From the NCBI GenBank assembly GCA_913061415.1, contig CAJXUD010000011.1, forward strand, positions 62,001 to 126,000: a stretch of 64,000 bases of DNA, read 5' to 3'. A program made the translations under genes and the position numbers. A model generated the notes under the pieces. The model ran no database searches and had not been told where the DNA came from. It was given only the letters and a program-made list of their open reading frames with translations. Shown here one piece after another: positions 56,024-64,000 of this stretch. This DNA is from an uncultured Oleispira sp. (GTDB lineage Bacteria > Pseudomonadota > Gammaproteobacteria > Pseudomonadales > Oceanobacteraceae). Every line of letters starts with the position of its first letter. Position 1 is the first letter of the stretch.

Positions 56024-56749
56024 TTAATGCTTAGGAGTGCGAGCTAGGCACCATATTCCTACTTGGCTTGCGCCTGCGTCTTTCAGGATAAGGGCCATCG
56101 AATGTGCGGTACTACCCGTTGTCATCACATCATCAATGAGCATGATGTGCTCACCTGCTAACGTTTTGTGGGTCGGGTGAAAATGCAAGCCAACATTATT
56201 AATGCGCTGGTGGCGGTTTAACTCTTTTTGCTCGCGGCTATGACTGCGAGTCGCTAGTTTTGCAATAATGGGCTTGTTTAGTTGCTTTCCTAGCTCTCGT
56301 GCAATCACTTCTGCTGGGTTATAACCTCGCTTCATTAAGCTCCAGCGGGTAGAAGGCACAAAGGTGAAAGCATCCACATGGGTCAAATTATCGGGTTGTT
56401 GTAATAGCATTAGGCGGGCTAACTTTTGCGCCCACTCTATGCGGCGGCTGCTTTTTAAACGCTGTAGCCAGGTATCAATCGGCGCGGCGTAGGTAAAACT
56501 GCTATGGCTATAATCAAAGGCGGGTTTTTTTCGCAGGCACTGGCCACAATACCCAGAGTTCGGCATCGGAATCGCACAGATTTGGCAGCGATTTTTTATG
56601 TTAGGCAGGGTATTTCTGCAGGGTGTGCAAATAAACTCATCTGAAGAGTTTACCTCTAAGCAGAGCTCACAGGTTGTATTATAAAAATGCGATAGTGCAA
56701 ATTTTAACCGTGAGTATACCTTTTTATCTATCCAAGTTGACCAATCCAT
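56024..56749 (-). CDS. ComF family protein
   Basis: 241 aa. N-terminal double zinc ribbon (CELC ... CTPC, CQICAIPMPNSGYCGQC), then a phosphoribosyltransferase-like domain with AFTFVPSTRWSLMKRGYNPAEVIAREL and the PRPP loop MLIDDVMTTGSTAHSM. Needed for natural transformation in several bacteria; also typical next to bioB. I chose the ATG at 56749 (MDWSTWIDKKVY) because the longer frame, from 56899, would overlap bioB, which is transcribed divergently. Confidence 0.9.
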   Translation of the reverse strand: MDWSTWIDKKVYSRLKFALSHFYNTTCELCLEVNSSDEFICTPCRNTLPNIKNRCQICAIPMPNSGYCGQCLRKKPAFDYSHSSFTYAAPIDTWLQRLKSSRRIEWAQKLARLMLLQQPDNLTHVDAFTFVPSTRWSLMKRGYNPAEVIARELGKQLNKPIIAKLATRSHSREQKELNRHQRINNVGLHFHPTHKTLAGEHIMLIDDVMTTGSTAHSMALILKDAGASQVGIWCLARTPKH

Positions 56750-56826
56750 GTGTCTGGCTATTATGCTTTCAGTAATCCAATTGCTAAATATTTTAACAGT
56801 TGCTTGGGATAAAAGGTAAGAGTCAA

Positions 56827-57879
56827 ATGAACGAAATGTTGGGTAGTTTGCGCCATGACTGGCAGCAGCAAGAAGTCGCTGATCTATTTGCACTGCCAAT
56901 GAATGATTTATTATTCAAGGCTCAGACCGTACATCGCCAATATTTCGACCCAAACCAAGTGCAAGTGAGCACCTTGTTATCGATTAAAACCGGTGCTTGC
57001 CCTGAAGATTGTGCGTACTGCCCACAAAGTGCTCGCTACGATACCAAGCTTGAAAAAGAAAAGCTGATGGAAGTCGAAGCCGTGATCGAAAAAGCCAAAG
57101 CTGCCAAAGCGGCGGGTTCTGATCGCTTTTGTATGGGAGCTGCTTGGCGCTCTCCACGTGCTAAAGACATGCCTTATGTATTAGCGATGGTTGAAGGCGT
57201 GAAAAATTTGGGTATGGAAACCTGCATGACCCTTGGAATGTTAGACCAAGAAAAATCGGCCCAATTAGCCGAAGCCGGTTTGGATTATTACAACCATAAT
57301 CTTGATACTTCTCCTGAGTATTATGGCGAAATTATTACGACGCGCACTTACTCTGATCGTTTAGATACTCTGCAAAACGTACGCGATTCAGGCATGAAAG
57401 TATGTTCGGGTGGCATTATTGGCATGGGTGAAAAAGAGAAAGACCGTATTGGCTTACTTCGCCAGCTGGCCAATTTACCGCAACACCCAGATTCTGTGCC
57501 AATTAACCAGTTGGTGAAAGTAGAAGGCACGCCGCTAGAAACAGAAGGAGATTTAGATCCTTTTGAGTTTATTCGTACCATCGCTGTTGCTCGTATTATG
57601 ATGCCGAAATCACATGTTCGCCTAAGCGCGGGTCGTGAAGAAATGTCGGAAGAAATGCAGTCTATGTGTTTCTTTGCGGGTGCTAACTCTATTTTTTATG
57701 GTGAGTGTTTGTTAACCACGCCAAATCCCGCCGCGAATAAAGACCAAGCGCTTTTTCGCAAGCTGGGTATCAACTCTGATCATAAGGTTACGCAGCCTCC
57801 GCAAGAGCTGGATGACTTATTGGTTGCCAGTGCAGCGAAGCCTGTTGAAAGTGAGATGTTCTACAGCGCAGTGAAGTAA
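56827..57879 (+). CDS. bioB: biotin synthase
   Basis: 350 aa radical-SAM enzyme that inserts sulfur into dethiobiotin. Radical SAM cysteines C58, C62, C65 (CPEDCAYC); [20 protein letters not shown] and [11 protein letters not shown]-like segments match BioB. The ATG at 56827 ([11 protein letters not shown]) has AAGG upstream; the frame extends to 56800. In Pseudomonas bioF, bioH, bioC and bioD follow; here a terminator follows and no other biotin gene is near. Confidence 0.97.
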   Translation: MNEMLGSLRHDWQQQEVADLFALPMNDLLFKAQTVHRQYFDPNQVQVSTLLSIKTGACPEDCAYCPQSARYDTKLEKEKLMEVEAVIEKAKAAKAAGSDRFCMGAAWRSPRAKDMPYVLAMVEGVKNLGMETCMTLGMLDQEKSAQLAEAGLDYYNHNLDTSPEYYGEIITTRTYSDRLDTLQNVRDSGMKVCSGGIIGMGEKEKDRIGLLRQLANLPQHPDSVPINQLVKVEGTPLETEGDLDPFEFIRTIAVARIMMPKSHVRLSAGREEMSEEMQSMCFFAGANSIFYGECLLTTPNPAANKDQALFRKLGINSDHKVTQPPQELDDLLVASAAKPVESEMFYSAVK

Positions 57880-57929
57880 CCTTGTGGATTAAAAGGCGCT
57901 TGAGATAGGGCTATATAACAATACAGTCT

Positions 57930-57961
57930 AAAAGAGGTCAGCATATTGCTGGCCTCTTTGC
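57930..57961 (+). terminator. terminator after bioB
   Basis: AAAGAGGTCAGCA, 4-base loop, TGCTGGCCTCTTT. 50 bp after the bioB stop; the T-run is short. Confidence 0.7.
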
Positions 57962-58028
57962 GTTTCGCTGTTTAAAATGTATACAGTGATAAAAGTACTA
58001 AGCCGTTCAAACAGACGAGGTAGTGGTT

Positions 58029-58280
58029 ATGAATTTAGGTTCTACGTCAGGCTCTTCATTTAGTATTGCCAGTGCAGGTATCCAACAAAGTACTGAGCAA
58101 GTAAAGCAAGCGGCGCAGCAAGTCGTTGAAGCGACGACGGCTCGACCAGCCCAAGGCACTGTTGAAACTACAGATGCTTTATTGAAATTGAAAGAAGGTG
58201 AGCAGGGTGTTGCGGCGAATGCCAAGGTGCTAGAAGCCAGCGAAAAACAGATCGGTTCACTGTTAGATATACAAGCTTAA
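58029..58280 (+). CDS. small protein with flagellar rod/hook-like C-terminal motif
   Basis: 83 aa, from ATG 58029 (GAGG 8 bases upstream; a GTG at 58023 is an alternative). Ser/Ala/Gln-rich first half without signal peptide, then DALLKLKEGEQGVAANAKVLEASEKQIGSLLDI, whose ending resembles the C-terminal coiled motif of flagellar rod and hook proteins (-ANAKVxxxxxxxLGxLLDI). It may attach to or be exported with the flagellar structure; this is inferred from the motif alone. 30 bp before the SprA-like gene. Confidence 0.6.
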   Translation: MNLGSTSGSSFSIASAGIQQSTEQVKQAAQQVVEATTARPAQGTVETTDALLKLKEGEQGVAANAKVLEASEKQIGSLLDIQA

Positions 58281-58310
58281 CTAATACCTATTGAGGTAAC
58301 CAAGGGTCGT

Positions 58311-59282
58311 ATGCAAATTCCAACAAGCGCAGGAATGTTAGCCAATAGTGTGTTGCCGGTAACGCCAACACAGGGTGGACTCGTGACGCGCGTTGCAGAA
58401 ACTGCAGGCTCTACAAGCTTTGCTCCTGTTGAAGCGGTTACTTCAGTTACACTCTCTCGTGCAGTTCCTGAGCAGCGCGCTCAGCCCTCAACAGCTCCCG
58501 AAAACAGCGGTCGGCCCGACATTTCTCCTACTCAAGCTCAGGCTAATAAAGGGGAAAGTACTGGCGCAGAACAGAACTCTCAAGCAGATGATGCATCGGC
58601 TACTCAGGCTAAAGCGGGTAACCGTTCAGAGCGTTCTGATGCAGATAATGAATCTAAGCAGCAAGAGCGAATCCAAGAGCAGCAGCAAAAGCAAGACTTG
58701 GAATTGATCAGAACACTGTCGCAAAGAGAAAGTGAGGTTCATGCTCACGAAAATGCTCATAGCGCTGTCGGTGGTCAATATGCGGGTTCAGCGAGCTACA
58801 CTTATCAGCGTGGCCCTGACGGGGTGAATTATGCGGTAGGAGGCGAGGTTTCAATCGACTCCAGTGTAATTCCAGGAGATCCCGCGGCGACTCTGCAAAA
58901 AATGCAATTGATTCAGCGTGCAGCTTTAGCACCAGCTGAACCTTCTGCTCAAGACCGAAAAGTGGCGGCTCTCGCGGCACAGCAAGCCAATCAAGCGCGT
59001 GCTGAATTGGCCACTCAGGGTGACAATGAAGCTCAACAGGATGGCTCTGATACTGTATTAGCAAGCGATCAATTAGAGCGTTCAGGCATTACTCAGAACG
59101 TTTTTCAATCAACGCCTCAAACGACTCAGCAAGATTCTGCAACAGAATTACCCGCTGATAGCAGTAAAGCAGGCTTTCAAGTGGCTAATGAACGCATTGC
59201 CAGAATCAACGAAATTTTAGTGTCCATTAGTCAAAGTGATACCAGTAAAGCGTCTGGCCAATTATTGGATGCTGTCGTTTAG
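58311..59282 (+). CDS. SprA-like putative metalloprotease (CJM1_0395 family)
   Basis: 323 aa. A disordered, Q/S/A-rich N-terminal region (about 25-130) leads to a conserved core: REVHAHE-type segment here RESEVHAHENAHSAVGGQYAG, with HExxH at residues 146-150 and an ensuing YTYQRGPDGVNYAVGGEVSID hairpin, and IPGDPAATLQKMQLIQRAALAPAEPS. These are hallmarks of SprA-family putative zinc metalloproteases. The C-terminus is again low in order. Biological role unknown. The preceding small flagellar-like gene probably forms an operon with it. Confidence 0.75.
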   Translation: MQIPTSAGMLANSVLPVTPTQGGLVTRVAETAGSTSFAPVEAVTSVTLSRAVPEQRAQPSTAPENSGRPDISPTQAQANKGESTGAEQNSQADDASATQAKAGNRSERSDADNESKQQERIQEQQQKQDLELIRTLSQRESEVHAHENAHSAVGGQYAGSASYTYQRGPDGVNYAVGGEVSIDSSVIPGDPAATLQKMQLIQRAALAPAEPSAQDRKVAALAAQQANQARAELATQGDNEAQQDGSDTVLASDQLERSGITQNVFQSTPQTTQQDSATELPADSSKAGFQVANERIARINEILVSISQSDTSKASGQLLDAVV

Positions 59283-59375
59283 TATTACCTCCTGCCTTTC
59301 TTGACTTTAATCAAATACCTCCCTCAAAACAGCACTCAAACTCTATATTTTTTCTATGCTATTTAACTTGCTCGC

Positions 59376-59404
59376 TTGACAAAATAAGTCCGTAAACGTA
59401 TGTT
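59376..59404 (+). promoter_or_regulatory. sigma-70 promoter of the first acyl-CoA dehydrogenase gene
   Basis: TTGACA (59376-59381), 17-bp spacer, TATGTT (59399-59404). About 110 bp before the start codon. The palindrome at 59404-59421 overlaps its downstream edge. Confidence 0.65.
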
Positions 59405-59421
59405 TCAAACAAGTGTTTGAA
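59404..59421. promoter_or_regulatory. PsrA-like operator palindrome
   Basis: TTCAAACAAGTGTTTGAA: 8-bp perfect arms with a 2-base centre. It contains CAAAC-AAGT-GTTTG, matching the published PsrA consensus (C/G)AAAC-N2-4-GTTT(G/C). PsrA is a TetR-family repressor that senses long-chain fatty acids in Pseudomonas and controls beta-oxidation genes. Placed over the -10/start region it would block transcription. Confidence 0.65.
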
Positions 59422-59515
59422 TTTGATACTTGCTCATATTGTGAACGCAATTATCTATTGTTAATTTAGATGCGGCTTTTGCCGCCATAAACATAAAGGC
59501 TAAGAGGTCTTCCGA

Positions 59516-61321
59516 ATGCCAGATTATAAAGCTCCCCTACGTGATATTAAGTTCGTTGCTGACGAATTATTAGACTATCCAGGCCACTACGCTAGCTTGC
59601 CTTCTTATGCTGACGTTGCTACGCCAGATATGGTTGATGCAATCGTTACAGAAGGTGCTAAGTTTTGTGAAAACGTTCTTGCTCCTCTAAACCGTGGTGG
59701 TGACATCGAAGGTTGTGTTCGCAGCGAAGACGCTTCTGTTAAAACACCTACGGGCTTTAAAGAAGCTTATCGTCAGTATGTTGATAACGGTTGGGCTTCT
59801 TTGTCTGCTGATGTTGAGTACGGTGGCCAGGGTCTTCCTGAGTCTCTAGGTACAATCGTTTCTGAAATGGTTGGTACGGCTAACTGGTCTTGGGGCATGT
59901 ACCCAGGTCTATCTCATGGCGCTAAAAATACTTTAGAAGCTTGGGGTACTGAAGAACAGAAGCAAATGTATCTTAAGCCACTAATTTCTGGTGAGTGGAC
60001 AGGTACAATGTGTTTGACTGAGCCAGCGTGTGGTTCTGATTTAGGTATTTTGAAAACTAAAGCAGAAGCCAATGCAGACGGTTCTTATGCATTAACCGGT
60101 ACTAAAATCTTCATCTCTGCTGGTGAGCACGACATGGCCGACAACATTGTCCATATCGTTTTAGCTCGTCTTCCGGGCGCTCCAGAAGGTACTAAAGGTA
60201 TCTCTTTGTTCATCGTACCTAAGTTCAACGTAAATGCAGACGGTACTTTGGGTGATCGTAATACTGTTACTTGTGGTTCCATTGAACACAAAATGGGTAT
60301 TCACGGTAACGCGACGTGTGTTATGAATTTCGATGGCGCTAAGGCATGGTTGATTGGCCCAGAAAATAAAGGCTTGAACTGCATGTTCACCTTTATGAAC
60401 GTTGCTCGTATTGGTACTGCTTTGCAGGGTGTTACAGCTGCTGAAGGTTCTTTCCAAGGTGCATTAGCTTACGCTAAAGACCGTTTGGCTATGCGTTCTT
60501 TAACTGGCCCGAAAGCGCCAGAAAAAGTGGCAGACCCAATTATTGTTCACCCAGACGTTCGTAAAATGCTTCTTACTCAGAAAGCATTTGCTGAAGGTGG
60601 TCGTGCATTAGTACTACTAACGGCTAAAAACGCTGATTTGGTTCACAAAGCTGAAACTGAAGAAGAACGTAAAACTGCAGATGATATGCTAGGTTTCTTA
60701 ACACCTATCGCTAAAGCATTCTTGACTGAAACAGGTCTTGAAGCTGCAAACCATGGTCTACAAGTATTTGGTGGCCACGGTTTCATTGCTGAGTGGGGTA
60801 TGGAGCAAATCGTTCGTGATACTCGTATTTCTACCTTGTATGAAGGTACTACGGGCATTCAGGCACTTGATTTATTAGGTCGTAAAGTACTTATGACTCA
60901 AGGTGCTGCCTTAAAACAGTTTACTAAGCTAGTTCATGCTTTCTGCAAAGAAAATGCTGACGACGCTGACATGAAAGAGTTTGTTGAGCCATTAGTTAAG
61001 CTGAACAAAGAGTGGGGCGATCTAACGATGAAAATCGGTATGAGCTCTATGCAAAACCGTGAAGAAGTAGGTTCAGCGTCTGTTGATTACCTAATGTACT
61101 CTGGTTATGTAACACTTGCTTACTTGTGGGCTCAAATGGCTAAAGTTGCTAAGACTAACTTGGCTGCTGGTACGACTGAAGAAGATTTCTACGGCGCTAA
61201 AGTGAAAACTGCCCGTTTCTACTTCCAGCGTATCTTGCCACGTACAGCGACTCATGCACAAAGCATGACAGCTGGCGCAGATAGCTTGATGGATCTAGAT
61301 GCAGAACACTTTGCATTCTAA
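59516..61321 (+). CDS. long acyl-CoA dehydrogenase, paralog 1
   Basis: 601 aa FAD-dependent dehydrogenase catalysing the first step of beta-oxidation. It belongs to the long form with a C-terminal extension (as FadE paralogs and DmdC in marine bacteria). FAD/substrate features: GEWTGTMCLTEPACGSDLG, TGTKIFISAGEHDMADN, EHKMGIHGNATCVM; catalytic base Glu443 in LYEGTTGIQALDLLGRKV; the C-terminal helical domain ends at DAEHFAF. Highly codon-biased (strong start, favoured codons), suggesting high expression. A closely related gene follows, separated by a terminator. Confidence 0.93.
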   Translation: MPDYKAPLRDIKFVADELLDYPGHYASLPSYADVATPDMVDAIVTEGAKFCENVLAPLNRGGDIEGCVRSEDASVKTPTGFKEAYRQYVDNGWASLSADVEYGGQGLPESLGTIVSEMVGTANWSWGMYPGLSHGAKNTLEAWGTEEQKQMYLKPLISGEWTGTMCLTEPACGSDLGILKTKAEANADGSYALTGTKIFISAGEHDMADNIVHIVLARLPGAPEGTKGISLFIVPKFNVNADGTLGDRNTVTCGSIEHKMGIHGNATCVMNFDGAKAWLIGPENKGLNCMFTFMNVARIGTALQGVTAAEGSFQGALAYAKDRLAMRSLTGPKAPEKVADPIIVHPDVRKMLLTQKAFAEGGRALVLLTAKNADLVHKAETEEERKTADDMLGFLTPIAKAFLTETGLEAANHGLQVFGGHGFIAEWGMEQIVRDTRISTLYEGTTGIQALDLLGRKVLMTQGAALKQFTKLVHAFCKENADDADMKEFVEPLVKLNKEWGDLTMKIGMSSMQNREEVGSASVDYLMYSGYVTLAYLWAQMAKVAKTNLAAGTTEEDFYGAKVKTARFYFQRILPRTATHAQSMTAGADSLMDLDAEHFAF

Positions 61322-61349
61322 GACGTTGCGTAAGTAATTACGCAAGACC

Positions 61350-61381
61350 AAAAAAGCCGTACTTTTTAGTACGGCTTTTTT
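61350..61381 (+). terminator. terminator after paralog 1
   Basis: AAAAAAGCCGTACT, 4-base loop, AGTACGGCTTTTTT. A-run and T-run on both sides. The GTACTTTT-x-AGTAC core is nearly the same as in the tRNA-Phe terminator at 9511. Confidence 0.85.
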
Positions 61382-61536
61382 GTGTGCGCTCAAAAATAAC
61401 GTGTTTTTATTGTGGTTTGCAGTAAATACACCGTTTTTTTGCTGTAATTGACCGATTATTGATTTTGTAAGGTCGACTGTGGCGTCAGATCGTTTAAAAT
61501 ACGCCGCAGTTAAATCACGGACTGGCTCTATGAGCT

Positions 61537-61550
61537 TGCTCATATGAGCA
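61537..61550. promoter_or_regulatory. palindrome upstream of paralog 2
   Basis: TGCTCATATGAGCA, perfect 14-bp palindrome, 70 bp before the start of the second dehydrogenase. Its left part, CTTGCTCATAT, also occurs upstream of the first gene (59429-59439). A candidate operator shared in part by both genes. Confidence 0.4.
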
Positions 61551-61619
61551 CAGCGCTTAGTATTACTGGCAGTTTTCCAGAAAATATTAGTCGCTAAATT
61601 TATGAAATGAGGAAAGGTT

Positions 61620-63404
61620 ATGCCTGAATATACAGCTCCCCTGCGCGATATGCGCTTCCTGCTAAATGAAGTATTTGATGCACCAACTATGTGGGCTAAT
61701 AATCCACGTTTAGCGGAAGTTGTTGAAACTGAAACAGCAGAAGCGATTCTTGAAGAAGCAGGTAAAATTGCAGGTAACGTTTTAGCACCACTTAATCGTG
61801 AAGGCGACGAAGTCGGTTCAAAATGGAACGATGGTGAAGTAACGTCTCCTCCAGGTTTTAAAGAAGCGTACCAAACTTACAGTGAAGGCGGTTGGGGTGC
61901 ACTTGGCGGTAACCCAGAGTTTGGCGGTATGGGTATGCCAAAAATGTTGGTAGGCCAAGTTGAAGAAATGATTCAAGGTTCTAACATTTCATTTGGCTTA
62001 GCACCTATGCTGACTGCAGGCGCGTGTTTATCTTTGGATGCTCACGGTAGCCAAGAATTAAAAGATAAATATCTTCCTAATATGTACTCGGGCCAGTGGG
62101 CGGGTGCAATGGATTTAACGGAACCACATTGTGGTACCGATTTAGGCATTATGCGCACCAAAGCAGAGCCTAATGCCGATGGTTCTTACAGCGTTTCTGG
62201 CACCAAGATTTTTATTACTTGGGGCGAGCATGACATGGCTGAGAACATCATTCACCTTGTTTTGGCTAAACTTCCTGGTGCCCCAGCGGGTCCTAAAGGC
62301 ATTTCTATGTTTTTAGTGCCTAAGTTCTTAGTGAACGAAGATGGTTCTTTGGGCGAGCGCAACACGATGGGTTGTGGTTCTATTGAACACAAAATGGGCA
62401 TTAAAGGTTCAGCAACGTGTGTGATGAACTACGATGGCGCTAAAGGTTGGTTAGTGGGTGGTGAAAACAAAGGCTTAAATGCTATGTTCACCATGATGAA
62501 CTACGAGCGTGTTGCGGTAGGTATTCAAGGTCTTGGTGTTGCTGAAAACTCTTACCAAAATGCGGTTACTTACGCCAACGACCGTATTCAGTCTCGCGCT
62601 CCAACGGGTAAAGTTGCTCCAGAAAAAGCAGCTGATCCGATTATCGTACACCCAGATGTTCGTCGTATGTTGATGACCATGCGTGCTAATACAGAAGGTT
62701 CTCGTGCTTTCTCTATGTATGCATCTAAATGGTTGGATCTGTCTAAGTTTTCTGATGACGCAGAAACTAAAGAATACGCTGATGCGATGATTTCTTTACT
62801 AACGCCTGTCGTTAAGTCGTTCTTAACAGACCTTGCTTTAGAATCTGCAGTTGCTGGCCAGCAAATTTTTGGTGGTCATGGTTTCATTCGTGAGTGGGGC
62901 CAAGAGCAGCATGTGCGTGATTTACGTATTACTCAGATTTATGAAGGCACCAACGGTATTCAATCGTTAGACCTTATTGCACGTAAAATTGCCGCTAACG
63001 GTGGTGCGTTTTACAAGATTTATGCCGACGAAATTGCTCAGTACTGTGCAAGTCAAGAAGGCAACCCTGCCATGGCTGAGTTCATTACTCCGCTTAAAGC
63101 AGCGATTGCTAACCTTACCGATTTAACCGATTGGGTAATGGGTGAAGCGCAAAACAATGCTAACGAGCTAGGTGCTTCTTCTGTTGAATACTTACAAGTA
63201 TTTGGTTACACCTCATTTGCTTACATGTATGCAATGATGGCTGAGAAGGCACTAGAAAAAGAAGGTTCTGAGCCTTACTACGCGAATAAGTTAGCGACTG
63301 CTCGCTTCTTCACCAAGCGTTTATTGCCTAGATACATTTCTTTGAGCGAGTCTGTTAAAGGCGGTGCTGATTGTTTGTACGCAATGGAAGCTGCCCAGTT
63401 CTAG
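61620..63404 (+). CDS. long acyl-CoA dehydrogenase, paralog 2
   Basis: 594 aa, closely similar to paralog 1 throughout: MPEYTAPLRDMRFLLNE, GAMDLTEPHCGTDLG, GTKIFITWGEHDMAEN, GCGSIEHKMGIKGSATCVM; catalytic Glu442 in IYEGTNGIQSLDLI. Tandem duplication is likely. It has its own promoter region and terminator, so the pair may be expressed separately and serve different chain lengths; this is inference. A TetR-type regulator gene begins 250 bp downstream. Confidence 0.93.
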   Translation: MPEYTAPLRDMRFLLNEVFDAPTMWANNPRLAEVVETETAEAILEEAGKIAGNVLAPLNREGDEVGSKWNDGEVTSPPGFKEAYQTYSEGGWGALGGNPEFGGMGMPKMLVGQVEEMIQGSNISFGLAPMLTAGACLSLDAHGSQELKDKYLPNMYSGQWAGAMDLTEPHCGTDLGIMRTKAEPNADGSYSVSGTKIFITWGEHDMAENIIHLVLAKLPGAPAGPKGISMFLVPKFLVNEDGSLGERNTMGCGSIEHKMGIKGSATCVMNYDGAKGWLVGGENKGLNAMFTMMNYERVAVGIQGLGVAENSYQNAVTYANDRIQSRAPTGKVAPEKAADPIIVHPDVRRMLMTMRANTEGSRAFSMYASKWLDLSKFSDDAETKEYADAMISLLTPVVKSFLTDLALESAVAGQQIFGGHGFIREWGQEQHVRDLRITQIYEGTNGIQSLDLIARKIAANGGAFYKIYADEIAQYCASQEGNPAMAEFITPLKAAIANLTDLTDWVMGEAQNNANELGASSVEYLQVFGYTSFAYMYAMMAEKALEKEGSEPYYANKLATARFFTKRLLPRYISLSESVKGGADCLYAMEAAQF

Positions 63405-63450
63405 TTTTAAGTTAACTTTAAAGCGAAAACTGGATAAATCCAGCAGTACC

Positions 63451-63484
63451 AAAAAGCCGAATCAGCAATGATTCGGCTTTTTTG
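63451..63484 (+). terminator. terminator after paralog 2
   Basis: AAAAAGCCGAATCA, 4-base loop, TGATTCGGCTTTTTT, 47 bp after the stop of the second dehydrogenase. Confidence 0.85.
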
Positions 63485-63653
63485 TGGCTGTTGACTAGAA
63501 ACCCCTTATAGAAGTGCCGAGAAATCAGTATAAAATCGCTCATTTCATTGTACATAAGTACCAATAAATCTATCAAAATAATAGCGCTAACCCTGTTTAT
63601 TCGCTTTTATCTATTACATAATGCAGCATAAAAATAATAAGGATGTCGCCAAT

Positions 63654-64000
63654 ATGGCTGAAAAAGAATTGGATAAGCGCGTTGAACGCTCGCGTCGTTT
63701 ATTAATTGATGCCTTGCTTACTCTTATGAAGGACTGCCCCTATAGCAAAATTTCAGTGGCTCATATTGCAGAGCAGTCTGGGGTGGCCCGACCAACGTTC
63801 TATTTACACTTTCACTCCAAAGATGACTTATTGATTGCCTATATCGATGAGATGTTTGAAAAGTTCTATGCCGAGATCGATGGCTATATCACTAAAAGCA
63901 AAGATGCTGATCCTGTAATCGCGTCTATTATGTTTCGCCAATGGTCAGATAATGCCGAGTTTGCTCATCTATTAATGCAAGATGACATTGATAGCTTAAT
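63654..64000 (+). CDS. TetR-family transcriptional regulator, truncated by window edge
   Basis: First 115 codons only. TetR_N helix-turn-helix: RRLLIDALLTLMKDCPYSKISV, HIAEQSGVARPTFYLHFHSKDDLLIAYIDEM (positions about 13-60), the canonical start of TetR regulators with the T-F-Y-x-H-F motif. The ligand-binding domain is cut off. AAGGA precedes the ATG at 63654 by 10 bases; an in-frame ATG at 63621 exists. Neighbouring the acyl-CoA dehydrogenases, it may regulate fatty-acid oxidation. Confidence 0.88.
   Translation, partial: MAEKELDKRVERSRRLLIDALLTLMKDCPYSKISVAHIAEQSGVARPTFYLHFHSKDDLLIAYIDEMFEKFYAEIDGYITKSKDADPVIASIMFRQWSDNAEFAHLLMQDDIDSL

Overview
The window reads as chromosomal DNA of a marine-type gammaproteobacterium, most like the hydrocarbon-degrading Oceanospirillales (Oleispira/Thalassolituus-like). 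The reasons are the moderately AT-rich sequence, a Pseudomonas-like order of housekeeping genes (yggX-mutY, his genes, gpmI-envC-ctpA-deacetylase, secB, trmL, ntrBC), a complete MSHA type IV pilus locus and tandem long acyl-CoA dehydrogenases. The genus is inferred from layout and protein flavour; no database search was possible. I saw no transposase, phage or CRISPR genes.

Layout. 1-8.9 kb: a tightly coupled six-gene minus-strand operon (GNAT-like protein, GH3-type acyl-adenylating enzyme, tandem-GNAT protein, CAT/condensation-like acyltransferase, RND membrane-fusion protein, RND pump running off the left edge). It looks like a make-and-export system for a small conjugated molecule and lies just beyond the 3' end of tRNA-Phe. 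9.5-15.5 kb: tRNA-Phe, yggX, mutY, a YfiR/YfiN-like c-di-GMP module whose membrane enzyme carries both GGDEF and EAL domains, a stand-alone MlaC-like protein and a PanZ-like GNAT. 15.5-17.7 kb: hisB-hisH-hisF, without the hisA usually found between hisH and hisF. 17.7-25.6 kb: a lone flagellin, the gpmI-envC-ctpA-deacetylase operon, a rhodanese, secB and trmL.

25.7-42.8 kb: a 17-gene MSHA pilus operon, from mshI to a very large mshQ. It sits between trmL and ntrC, which are near neighbours in Pseudomonas. The extension ATPase carries an N-terminal MshEN (c-di-GMP-binding) domain, so the YfiR/GGDEF-EAL pair in the same window could feed into pilus control. One minor pilin contains nine 15-bp tandem repeats.

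42.8-57.9 kb: ntrC/ntrB with a candidate NtrC enhancer and sigma-54 promoter, a DUF4124 protein, dtd, two unrecognised proteins, a methyltransferase, a divergent phosphoketolase-like ThDP enzyme, a DUF3530 protein, rpe-gph, an outer-membrane barrel, srkA, comF and a solitary bioB. 57.9-64 kb: a small flagellar-rod-like protein, an SprA-like HExxH protein, two paralogous acyl-CoA dehydrogenases (the first behind a promoter overlapped by a PsrA-like palindrome) and the start of a TetR regulator.
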